Origin: SFDP01 sp051891855
GTDB lineage: Bacteria > Bacillota > Clostridia > Lachnospirales > Lachnospiraceae
DNA length: 25,724 nt
Assembly: GCA_051891855.1 (NCBI GenBank)
Contig: JBJFFP010000078.1
Location: forward strand, 1 to 25,724
Direction: 5' to 3'
Shown: positions 1 through 7,296 of the stretch, piece by piece
How positions within the stretch are numbered: the stretch's first letter is position 1
How the letters are laid out: each line of letters begins with the position of its first letter
Position numbers and translations under genes: made by a program
Notes under the pieces: generated by a model
Seen by the model: the letters and a program-made list of their open reading frames with translations, nothing else
Told to the model about the DNA's origin: nothing
Databases searched by the model: none

Positions 1-114
1 AATTTTGATGAAAGGCTTCCCGGATTTGATAAGAGACAGCCCAAAGAGGAAGAGGAAGAAGATATCTGGCTTAAAATCAGAGAAGAGCTGGAAGAAGGAG
101 AGAGGAAGGGATAA
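1..114 (+). CDS. addB: AddB (ATP-dependent nuclease subunit B), C-terminal end only
   Basis: Reading frame 1 is open from the window edge for 37 codons (N-F-D-E-R-L-P-G-F ... E-E-G-E-R-K-G) and stops with TAA at 112-114. The tail is very acidic and then basic. Its last base is the first base of the addA start codon (taATG), a stop/start overlap that implies translational coupling. The identity rests on position: addB directly precedes addA in Firmicutes, where the two proteins form the helicase-nuclease that resects double-strand breaks and responds to Chi. No AddB motif, such as the iron-sulfur cysteines, lies in the visible fragment, so the name is inferred from context. Confidence 0.75.
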   Translation, partial: NFDERLPGFDKRQPKEEEEEDIWLKIREELEEGERKG

Positions 115-3100
115 TGGCAATAGAGTTTACCCACAGTCAGAAAAGAATTATAGAATCCCGAAATAGGAATCTCTTGGTCAGTGCTGCCGCAGGCAGTGGC
201 AAGACGGCTGTCCTGGTGGAAAGAATCATCAGGCTGATTACGGATAAAGAACATCCCGTAGATATCGACAGACTGCTGGTGGTTACCTTCACTGAGGCGG
301 CAGCAGGGGAGATGAAGGAACGGGTAGATGCAGCGATTCAAAAGCGGTTGGAAAAGGAGCCGGAAAATCAGCATCTTATCCGTCAGGCTACCCTGGTACA
401 TCATGCTCAGATTACTACGATACACAGCTTTTGTCTCTTTGTCATACGGAACAATTTTAATGATATTGGCCTGGATCCCGGTTTTCGCGTAGGGGATCCG
501 GGAGAGCTGGAGCTGATTAAACAGGATGTATTAAAGGAGCTTTTTGAAGAAAAGCTTCAAAATTCGGAGAGCAGAGAAGATTTCAGTTTGCTGTTGGAGA
601 CTATGGCAGCCGGAGGGACAGAAAAAGTTTTGGAGGAGCTGATTATCACTCTCCATCGATTTAGTGAAAGCTGTCCCTGGCCTAAGCATTGGCTGAGACA
701 GCATATGGAGGATTACCATCTTCCTGAATCAGGGATAGAGGATACAGTTTGGGGAAAAGAATTGACTAAAACGCTCAATTTTGAATGGGAGCAGATCAGG
801 GAAGCATTAGAGAAAGCAATTTCACTGTGTAGACAAGAGGATGGCCCTGTTCTCTACGAGGAGGCTCTTGCCTCAGATTTGGAATTGCTGAATCTTCTTT
901 CCAAAAAGAATTACAGTGAACAATATCAGCTGTTACAGGAGCTGAAATATGTCCGCCTTTCTTCCAAAAAGCAGGAAGGTGTGGATGAAGCCAAAAAAGA
1001 GGCAGTAAAGACCATACGGGATCAGGTTAAGAAGGATATTACCGGAATAGCTAAAAAATATTTTTCCGTTTCCCCCGGGGGAATAAAGGAGCGTATGGGA
1101 GAGCTGGAAAGAGTGGAGAGGATTCTACTCCAGACTGTATTGGAGTTTTCGGAACGTTTTCTAGCACAAAAAAGAGAAAAGAATCTGATTGATTTTTCTG
1201 ATATGGAGCATTTGGCACTGGAAATTCTGACGGAGAGGAAGAAGGAAGGAGAAAGGGGAGAAATCACCTGGATTCCCAGTAAAACCGCCAAAGATTACAG
1301 GGGTTATTTTAAGGAAATTATGATCGATGAGTATCAGGATTCTAACATGGTACAGGAATATCTTCTGCAAAGTATTTCCGGTGAGTGGGAGGGCAACTAT
1401 AATCGTTTTATGGTTGGAGATTTGAAGCAGAGTATATATCGTTTCCGTATGGCCAGACCTGAGATCTTTTTGGAAAAATATAATACCTATACGGAAGAGG
1501 AAAGCAATCAACAGTGTATTCTTCTCCATCAAAATTTTAGAAGCCGAAGACAGGTACTGGACAGTGTCAATGGAATTTTCGAAAAAATCATGACCAGGGA
1601 AATCGGGAAAATTGACTATACCGAAAAGGAAGCTCTTTACCCCGGTGCCCAATATGATGAAGGCGTGGAGCCGGGGGATTACACCACGGAGCTGCTCCTG
1701 TTGGACAAACCCCAAAAGGATGGGCGTAAGGCTGAGGCACAGATGGTGGCACAGCGTATTCATCAGCTGGTTGGAAGCTTAAAAATTAAGGATAAGGAAA
1801 CGGGAGAATTAAGAAACGCCCGTTATCACGATGTGGTTATCCTGCTGCGTAGCAATACAGGCTGGGATGAAGTCTTTTTTCAGGAGTTGAGTGGCGCGGG
1901 GATTCCGGCAGTTTTAACCAGCAGAACAGGATATTTTCATGCAAAAGAGGTACAGACTGTATTAAATTTTCTCCGGGTAATTGATAATCCGCTCCAGGAT
2001 ATTCCGCTGTATGGAGTAATGACCTCGCTACTGGGTCGTTTTACTAAGGAAGAAATCAGTCAGATAACGGCACTGGGAAAGAGACGGCTATATGATAATC
2101 TGGTTCAGGCAGCCAATGCTTTGGACAGCTTGGATGAAAAGCTGACTGAGAAGGCGGGTGATTTTCTGTATACCTTAAATCGATATCGGGATAAGGTAGC
2201 GATTATTCCCATTCATCGTCTGATTAGAGAATATTTGCAGGAAACCGGGTATCTCTACTATTTTGCAGCTCTTCCCGGAGGAAGTCAGAAGACAGCCAAT
2301 GTGAGAATGCTGATGAAGAAGGCGGAGGCCTACGAGAAGACCAGCTATTTTGGGCTTTTTCACTTTATTCGCTATATGGAGCAGCTGCAAAAATATGAGG
2401 TGGATATGGGGGAAGCAGCACTGGGAGATGAAGGGCAGGATGCAGTCAGGATTATGAGCATTCATAAAAGTAAGGGGTTGGAATTTCCCGTCTGCTTCAT
2501 CTGTGGACTTCATAAGCGGTTTAACAAAAAAGACAGTCAGCAGGCATGTATTATGGATATTGACCTGGGCTTAGGACTGGAGTATAGGAATCCTCAAAAA
2601 CGAATCCGCAGTATAGATATAAGGAAAAGCGTAATTGCCCGTAAAATGGAGCTGGAAAATTTGGGAGAAGAGCTGAGGGTACTTTATGTAGCCATGACCA
2701 GAGCTAAGGAAAAGCTGATAATGACCGGATTGGTAGAGATGGAAAAATATGAAAAGCAACTGTCATTAAATTCTTCCTCTGAGGAATATGGGGAAGGGAG
2801 GCTGCCCTTTTATATTTTGACTCATGGAAATTCTTATCTGGATTATCTTTTAGCGGTAATTTGGCATTCCCATCCTCCCATTAGGGTAATCCCCTGGGAT
2901 GAGAAGAAGGAAGAGACGAAGGAAAAGGGAAGGGCTGTTCAAAGCGAGCTTATGCGTATGGAGCTGGAGGAAAGGCTGAATCGTGCAATGAGGAAGGAAA
3001 AGATGGGGGAGGAAGCAGGGGCTGATCATAACCTTTTAGCCAATTTAAAAGAAACTCTGTCCTTTACCTATCATCATCCTCAATTGCAGGGCTTATATGC

Positions 3101-3752
3101 GAAAACCACAGTTTCAGAGCTGAAGAAGAAAACCATGCGGCTTGCAGAAGAAAGCGGTGAAGGCTCTTGGGAGCTATTTACAGAGGAGGAAATCATCCCC
3201 TATATTCCCAGGTTTATGGAAAAAGAAAAAAGTGTAGCTCCTACCACACGAGGTACAGCTTATCATAGGGTACTGGAGCTGATCGACTTCAGCCGTCTGT
3301 CAGATTGGGACAGCCTTTATAAAGAAATGCAGGAATATGAAAGGAGAGGAATATTGGATCCTGCTTATCTGCCCCTGATACAGAAAAAAAGAATGGAACC
3401 CTTTTTGTCCTCCTTATTGGCGGACAGAATGAAAGAAGCAGATAGGAATCAACTGTTATTTAAAGAAAAGCCCTTCGTATTGGGACTGCCGGCCTCGCTG
3501 TTGGACGAACGCTTTCCGGATACACAAAAGGTGTTGATACAGGGAATTATTGACGCTTTTTTTGAAGAAAAGGGAGAGCTGGTTCTGGTAGATTATAAAA
3601 CAGACCGAATCAGTCAAGGAGAGGAACTGATCAGGCGCTACAGCAGTCAGCTGAGCTATTATCAAAAAGCCCTGGAGCAGCTCACCGGTAAGCCGGTGAA
3701 GGAAAAGCTTCTATATTCCTTTGCATTGGGAAAGGTAATTAGCTGCCCGTGA
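114..3752 (+). CDS. addA: ATP-dependent helicase/nuclease subunit AddA
   Basis: A 1212-residue UvrD/Rep-type (SF1) helicase fused to a RecB-type nuclease, close to the usual AddA length. Visible motifs in order: Walker A AAAGSGKT (residues 24-31), helicase motif II DEYQD (405-409), SIHKSKGLEFPV (782-793), the motif VI region LRVLYVAMTRAKEKL, and the C-terminal nuclease motif VDYKTD with DYKTD at 1160-1164. Known role: with AddB it unwinds and degrades broken duplex ends to load RecA. The start follows directly on the addB stop, with a purine-rich ribosome binding site (GGAGAGAGGAAGGG) just upstream. All expected catalytic motifs are intact. No terminator is seen after it; the next hairpin belongs to the thiT leader. 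Confidence 0.97.
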   Translation: MAIEFTHSQKRIIESRNRNLLVSAAAGSGKTAVLVERIIRLITDKEHPVDIDRLLVVTFTEAAAGEMKERVDAAIQKRLEKEPENQHLIRQATLVHHAQITTIHSFCLFVIRNNFNDIGLDPGFRVGDPGELELIKQDVLKELFEEKLQNSESREDFSLLLETMAAGGTEKVLEELIITLHRFSESCPWPKHWLRQHMEDYHLPESGIEDTVWGKELTKTLNFEWEQIREALEKAISLCRQEDGPVLYEEALASDLELLNLLSKKNYSEQYQLLQELKYVRLSSKKQEGVDEAKKEAVKTIRDQVKKDITGIAKKYFSVSPGGIKERMGELERVERILLQTVLEFSERFLAQKREKNLIDFSDMEHLALEILTERKKEGERGEITWIPSKTAKDYRGYFKEIMIDEYQDSNMVQEYLLQSISGEWEGNYNRFMVGDLKQSIYRFRMARPEIFLEKYNTYTEEESNQQCILLHQNFRSRRQVLDSVNGIFEKIMTREIGKIDYTEKEALYPGAQYDEGVEPGDYTTELLLLDKPQKDGRKAEAQMVAQRIHQLVGSLKIKDKETGELRNARYHDVVILLRSNTGWDEVFFQELSGAGIPAVLTSRTGYFHAKEVQTVLNFLRVIDNPLQDIPLYGVMTSLLGRFTKEEISQITALGKRRLYDNLVQAANALDSLDEKLTEKAGDFLYTLNRYRDKVAIIPIHRLIREYLQETGYLYYFAALPGGSQKTANVRMLMKKAEAYEKTSYFGLFHFIRYMEQLQKYEVDMGEAALGDEGQDAVRIMSIHKSKGLEFPVCFICGLHKRFNKKDSQQACIMDIDLGLGLEYRNPQKRIRSIDIRKSVIARKMELENLGEELRVLYVAMTRAKEKLIMTGLVEMEKYEKQLSLNSSSEEYGEGRLPFYILTHGNSYLDYLLAVIWHSHPPIRVIPWDEKKEETKEKGRAVQSELMRMELEERLNRAMRKEKMGEEAGADHNLLANLKETLSFTYHHPQLQGLYAKTTVSELKKKTMRLAEESGEGSWELFTEEEIIPYIPRFMEKEKSVAPTTRGTAYHRVLELIDFSRLSDWDSLYKEMQEYERRGILDPAYLPLIQKKRMEPFLSSLLADRMKEADRNQLLFKEKPFVLGLPASLLDERFPDTQKVLIQGIIDAFFEEKGELVLVDYKTDRISQGEELIRRYSSQLSYYQKALEQLTGKPVKEKLLYSFALGKVISCP

Positions 3753-3762
3753 AAAGATACCC

Positions 3763-3791
3763 TTGACAAAAAGGAAGTAAGGTATTATCGT
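3763..3791 (+). promoter_or_regulatory. Probable promoter of the thiT transcript
   Basis: A perfect -35 TTGACA lies at 3763-3768, 10 bases after the addA stop. The -10 is less clear: TATCGT at 3786-3791 gives a 17-nt spacer, while TATTAT at 3783-3788 fits better as a hexamer but leaves only 14 nt. It is in the right place to transcribe the TPP riboswitch leader. Confidence 0.55.
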
Positions 3792-3814
3792 TTGTAATGT
3801 TAACTGAAAACAGA

Positions 3815-3844
3815 TTCAGAGGCAGACGGTTTTCTGCCTCTGAA
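3815..3844 (+). other. Strong leader hairpin upstream of the TPP riboswitch
   Basis: TTCAGAGGCAGA (3815-3826) pairs perfectly with TCTGCCTCTGAA (3833-3844) around the loop CGGTTT. It is followed by GGAATT, not a T-run, so it does not look like an intrinsic terminator. It sits about 20 nt after the predicted transcription start and 9 nt before the aptamer. Confidence 0.7.
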
Positions 3845-3853
3845 GGAATTACA

Positions 3854-3936
3854 TGCTAGGGGAGCGTTAGCTGAGAGAGTCCTTTGGGACGAAGACCCTT
3901 ATTACTTGAACCGGATAATACCGGCGTAAGGAAGCG
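3854..3936 (+). promoter_or_regulatory. TPP riboswitch (THI element) aptamer
   Basis: The conserved blocks appear in the right order: GGGGAGC (3859-3865), CTGAGAGAG (3871-3879), GACCCTTATTACTTGAACC with the TPP-binding core, then CCGGATAATACCGGCG (3911-3926) and TAAGGAAGC. A short P1 can form between TGCT (3854-3857) and AGCG (3933-3936). The downstream gene is a thiamine transporter, which agrees with the ligand. TPP binding should favour the terminator at 3986-4014 and switch thiT off. In the free state the aptamer strand GGGAG (3860-3864) could pair with CTCCC (3987-3991) of the terminator; this antiterminator is inferred from complementarity only. Confidence 0.95.
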
Positions 3937-3985
3937 ATTATGGCAAAAAAGCGGTTATTAAGACTGCAATCAGCGAATCAGGCTT

Positions 3986-4014
3986 CCTCCCACTGGCATC
4001 AGGGAGGTTTTTTT
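3986..4014 (+). terminator. Riboswitch-controlled terminator overlapping the thiT ribosome binding site
   Basis: CCTCCC (3986-3991) pairs with GGGAGG (4002-4007) around a 10-nt loop and is followed by seven T (4008-4014). The start codon ATG follows immediately at 4015. The 3' arm AGGGAGG is also the only good ribosome binding site for that start (6-7 nt spacing), so forming this hairpin would both end transcription and hide the ribosome binding site on any transcript that escapes. Confidence 0.85.
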
Positions 4015-4578
4015 ATGGCAAAAGAAACAAAGAAGATCACAACAAGACAAATTGTATTTGCAGCAATGGCTATTGCGCTGGCAACCGTAATCAGTACGGT
4101 AATCAAGCTGCCTTCACTGCCTAATGGGGGGAGTGTGACCCTGTTCAGTATGCTGGTAGTCAGCCTGATTGGTTACTGGTATGGTCCCACAGTGGGAATT
4201 ATAGCAGCAGTGGCTTATGGAATCCTACAGTTTATTGTGGGGCCCTATGTGGTACATCCGGCCCAGGTAATTCTGGATTATCCCTTGGCCTTTGGAGCGT
4301 TGGGATTGTCCGGTTTTTTCAAGGATAAGAAAAACGGCCTTCTCCTAGGATATATAACAGGTGTTTTTGGTAGGTTTTTCTGGCATATGGTTTCAGGACT
4401 GATTTTTTATACAGAATATGTAGGCAGTTTTCAGGGTAATGCGGCTACAGTCTGGGCATCTACACTTTATAATCTGTCCTATATTCTGCCGGAAGCAATT
4501 TTGACCATTATTCTGATTTCCATTCCCGCAGTGAAGAAGGCCCTAAATTCCATTAAGCTTATGGCCCAGGGAGAGTAA
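4015..4578 (+). CDS. thiT: Energy-coupled thiamine transporter ThiT (ECF S component)
   Basis: A 187-residue, very hydrophobic protein with about six predicted membrane helices, the usual size of ThiT. It binds thiamine at the membrane and works with a shared ECF module (EcfA/A'/T) that is not in this window. Supporting features are the short charged N-terminus, HPAQVILDYPLAF near the middle, GRFFWHMVSG, and YNLSYILPE near the C-terminus, as in ThiT proteins. I chose ATG 4015 because a strong ribosome binding site (AGGGAGG, 4001-4007) precedes it. The frame stays open upstream to an ATG at 3940, which has its own AAGGAAG 5 nt upstream inside the riboswitch; that would add 25 residues unlike the family. 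Regulation is by the TPP riboswitch and the adjoining terminator. Confidence 0.93.
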   Translation: MAKETKKITTRQIVFAAMAIALATVISTVIKLPSLPNGGSVTLFSMLVVSLIGYWYGPTVGIIAAVAYGILQFIVGPYVVHPAQVILDYPLAFGALGLSGFFKDKKNGLLLGYITGVFGRFFWHMVSGLIFYTEYVGSFQGNAATVWASTLYNLSYILPEAILTIILISIPAVKKALNSIKLMAQGE

Positions 4579-4598
4579 AAGTAAATCTTAACTGTTGG

Positions 4599-4633
4599 AA
4601 GAGTCTGGCTTGGTACAGACTCTTCTTTTCTTG
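4599..4633 (+). terminator. Intrinsic terminator after thiT
   Basis: AAGAGTCTG (4599-4607) pairs with CAGACTCTT (4616-4624) around an 8-nt loop, followed by the T-rich CTTTTCTTG. It lies 21 nt after the thiT stop and separates thiT from the glf operon. Confidence 0.85.
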
Positions 4634-4645
4634 TACCTTTTAATC

Positions 4646-4654
4646 TGTTATAAT
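4646..4654 (+). promoter_or_regulatory. Extended -10 promoter of the glf operon
   Basis: TGTTATAAT at 4646-4654 is a perfect TATAAT with a TGn extension. No good -35 lies at 17 nt (TTCTTG at 4628-4633 is 15 nt away), as is typical of extended -10 promoters. It is followed by about 70 nt of leader before the glf start. Confidence 0.6.
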
Positions 4655-4725
4655 AAACTGATGATTTTAGTTTCCACATATGTTCAGTAAGGAAAAATGC
4701 GGATAGAAGAGACAGGAGATCACAG

Positions 4726-5841
4726 ATGAAATACGATTATTTAATCGTGGGAGCCGGACTTTTCGGTGCGGTATTTGCCCATGAAGCAAAGAAAAAGGGA
4801 AAAAAGGTATTGATAATTGATAAAAGAAACCATTTAGCCGGTAATATCCATACCGAAGAGCTGGAGGGGATACAGGTTCATCGGTATGGAGCCCATATTT
4901 TTCATACCTCCAATAAAAAGGTATGGGATTATGTTAATCAATTTGCTGTCTTCAATCGTTATACCAACTCTCCGGTGGCCAGATTTAAGGATGAATTGTA
5001 TAACCTGCCCTTCAACATGAATACCTTTTCACAGATGTGGGGGGTAAAAACTCCGGCAGAGGCCAAAAGGAAAATTGAGGAGCAGATTCGTGAGAGTGGT
5101 ATTCATGAGCCGGCCAATCTGGAAGAGCAGGCATTAAAGCTGGTGGGAAAAGACATCTATGAGAAGCTGGTAAAGGGGTATACCGAGAAGCAATGGGGAA
5201 GAAGGGCCACAGAGCTTCCCAGCTTTATTATTAAACGGCTGCCTGTTCGCTTCGTCTATGATAATAATTATTTCGACGATACCTTTCAGGGAATTCCCAT
5301 AGGCGGATATACGGCTATGGTAGAAAAAATGCTGGAGGGAATTGAGGTAAGGCTGAATACGGATTTTTTGGCACAAAGAGATTATTTCAGTACTCTGGCA
5401 GACAGAATCGTCTATACCGGAATGATTGATGAATACTATGACTATTGCTTCGGAGAGCTGGAATACCGCAGTCTCCGATTTGAGACCCAGGTGCTGGAGG
5501 AGGAAAACTATCAGGGGAATGCGGTGGTAAATTATACGGAATATGAGATTCCCTATACTCGGATTATTGAGCATAAGCATTTTGAATTTCAGTGTCAGAA
5601 TGGCAGCAGTTGTCCCAAAACTGTAATTACCAGAGAGTATCCTAAGGTGTGGAAGCATGGGGATGAGCCTTATTATCCCATGAATGATGAGAAAAATAAT
5701 GGCATTTATGAGCAGTACAGAAAAAAGGCGGCTTCGGAAGAGAAGCTTATTTTTGGTGGACGCTTGGGAATGTATCGCTATTATGATATGCATCAGATAG
5801 TGGAAGAGGCCTTAAATCGTGCGGCAGAAGAACTGAGGTGA
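4726..5841 (+). CDS. glf: UDP-galactopyranose mutase
   Basis: A 371-residue flavoenzyme that interconverts UDP-galactopyranose and UDP-galactofuranose, supplying Galf to surface polysaccharide. The N-terminal FAD-binding motif GAGLFG (residues 9-14) is followed by the family block GAHIFHTSN and then RYTNSPVARF and LYNLPFNMNTF. The C-terminus has the conserved GRLGMYRYYDMHQIVEEAL block. Length fits the family. The start has AGGAGA at 4714-4719, 6 nt upstream. It is the first gene of an operon; the next starts 9 nt after its stop, and the GAGGTG at its own end serves as the next ribosome binding site. Its neighbours place it in extracellular or wall glycan synthesis. Confidence 0.97.
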   Translation: MKYDYLIVGAGLFGAVFAHEAKKKGKKVLIIDKRNHLAGNIHTEELEGIQVHRYGAHIFHTSNKKVWDYVNQFAVFNRYTNSPVARFKDELYNLPFNMNTFSQMWGVKTPAEAKRKIEEQIRESGIHEPANLEEQALKLVGKDIYEKLVKGYTEKQWGRRATELPSFIIKRLPVRFVYDNNYFDDTFQGIPIGGYTAMVEKMLEGIEVRLNTDFLAQRDYFSTLADRIVYTGMIDEYYDYCFGELEYRSLRFETQVLEEENYQGNAVVNYTEYEIPYTRIIEHKHFEFQCQNGSSCPKTVITREYPKVWKHGDEPYYPMNDEKNNGIYEQYRKKAASEEKLIFGGRLGMYRYYDMHQIVEEALNRAAEELR

Positions 5842-5850
5842 CGTAAGCTT

Positions 5851-7266
5851 ATGTATCAACGTAAATCCAATCTTTCTGATTTGGTGATAATGATTTTGGA
5901 CTGTCTGTCTATTTTAGTCAGCCTGATGGTAGCCAATTATATACGTAATGGTAAGATATTTACCAGCGATAATGAGCGCATGGATTTTGGGCTGATGCTG
6001 GGAGCCTGTCTGGCCACCTTTCTTTTACTGAACCTGTACCATAATCTGTATAAGGATTTATTTCAGCGGGGGCCTTTGAGGGATTTATTGTATATCATAG
6101 CGGCAAATGCCTTTCTTTTTGCGGGAGCAGTGGTATTTCTATATTTTGTGAATCGTGTAGATGCCTATTCCCGACTGGCCTGGGTTTATTTTCTGTCTCT
6201 GGATTGTCTGTTTATGTTCATCTTGCATCGGATATTTAAACGTTGCCTGCCCTCACTTTATTGGAGACTGGGACAGGCAAGGAAAATTCTTTTGGTAGCG
6301 GACCGTATACATGCCCCGGAATTAATCACACAGATAAAAGAGAGTGGAGGCTTTCTCTATGATCTGGAAGGAATAGTGGTTATTGACGATCCAAAGGCTA
6401 CCAGCGTAAACGGAACTAAGGTGGCAGTAGAGCCGAAGGGGCTGATTTCCTATTGTCAGAGTGCCTCTCTGGATGAGATATTTATTTCCGCGGATACCAA
6501 TCGAAAGCCGGAAATTTTACAGCAGATGAACATTTTATCTGAGATGGGAATTACCATACATTATCAGATTCCCATCCCTAACCTACAGGGAGCCGGACAG
6601 AAGCTATTATCCCAAATGGGGCCTCTTTATCTGATAACTTATGCGGGAAGAATCGTTTCTGTCTGGCAGCTGATTCTGAAGCGTTTTATGGATATTGTGG
6701 GAGCTTTGATAGGATGTGTTATCCTGGGGGTGATTACCCTGATCTTTGCACCGCTGATCAAGCTGGAATCTCCCGGCCCGGTTTTCTTTTCCCAACAAAG
6801 AGTGGGAAGAAACGGAAGAGTATTTAAGATGTATAAATTCCGTTCCATGTATGCAGATGCAGAGGAAAGAAAAAAAGAATTAATGGCATTGAATGAAATG
6901 CAGGGATTGATGTTTAAAATGGATAAGGACCCACGAATTACCAAAATTGGTGCCTTTATGCGCAAAACCAGCCTAGATGAGTTTCCCCAGTTTATCAATA
7001 TTCTGACCGGTGATATGAGCCTTGTGGGAACCAGACCACCTACCTTGGATGAATTTGCCAGATACAGTCCCTACCATAAGAAGAGACTTAGCTTCAGACC
7101 GGGCCTAACGGGAATGTGGCAGGTGAGTGGAAGAAGTGATATTACGGATTTTGAAGAAATTGTCCGTTTGGATGTGGAATACATTGAACAGTGGTCTATT
7201 GGTCTGGACATTAAAATCCTGTTAAAAACCTTGCTTGCAGTGATTGCCGGCAACGGTGCAAAATAA
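5851..7266 (+). CDS. Undecaprenyl-phosphate sugar-1-phosphate transferase (polyisoprenyl phosphotransferase)
   Basis: A 471-residue membrane enzyme of the WbaP/WcaJ/CpsE type. It transfers a hexose-1-phosphate from a nucleotide sugar to undecaprenyl phosphate, the first membrane step of repeat-unit assembly. Four hydrophobic helices fill about residues 10-130, a nucleotide-binding-like domain with poor catalytic signal follows (about 145-260), then one membrane helix (about 275-300) and the catalytic bacterial sugar transferase domain. Seen there: FSQQRVGRNGRVFKMYKFRSM (KFRSM 329-333), SLDEFPQ (DEFPQ 376-380), GDMSLVGTRPP and FRPGLTGMWQVSGR. The sugar cannot be told from sequence; galactose or glucose is common. 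It lies between glf and fkp in one operon. No flippase or polymerase gene is near. Confidence 0.94.
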   Translation: MYQRKSNLSDLVIMILDCLSILVSLMVANYIRNGKIFTSDNERMDFGLMLGACLATFLLLNLYHNLYKDLFQRGPLRDLLYIIAANAFLFAGAVVFLYFVNRVDAYSRLAWVYFLSLDCLFMFILHRIFKRCLPSLYWRLGQARKILLVADRIHAPELITQIKESGGFLYDLEGIVVIDDPKATSVNGTKVAVEPKGLISYCQSASLDEIFISADTNRKPEILQQMNILSEMGITIHYQIPIPNLQGAGQKLLSQMGPLYLITYAGRIVSVWQLILKRFMDIVGALIGCVILGVITLIFAPLIKLESPGPVFFSQQRVGRNGRVFKMYKFRSMYADAEERKKELMALNEMQGLMFKMDKDPRITKIGAFMRKTSLDEFPQFINILTGDMSLVGTRPPTLDEFARYSPYHKKRLSFRPGLTGMWQVSGRSDITDFEEIVRLDVEYIEQWSIGLDIKILLKTLLAVIAGNGAK

Positions 7267-7296
7267 GACAGCCCTTTTGGCAGAAGGTGGATGAAC

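Noticed and set aside
1161..1763. A 200-codon open frame on the minus strand inside addA
   Set aside because: It lies wholly antisense to well-conserved helicase motifs, has no ribosome binding site and shows no recognisable domain.
3815..3844. Hairpin considered as the addA terminator
   Set aside because: No T-run follows and it lies downstream of the predicted thiT promoter, so it was listed as a leader hairpin.
5134..5793. A 219-codon minus-strand frame inside glf
   Set aside because: Antisense shadow of a conserved gene; its composition (many Ile, Leu, His) is typical of reverse-strand translations.
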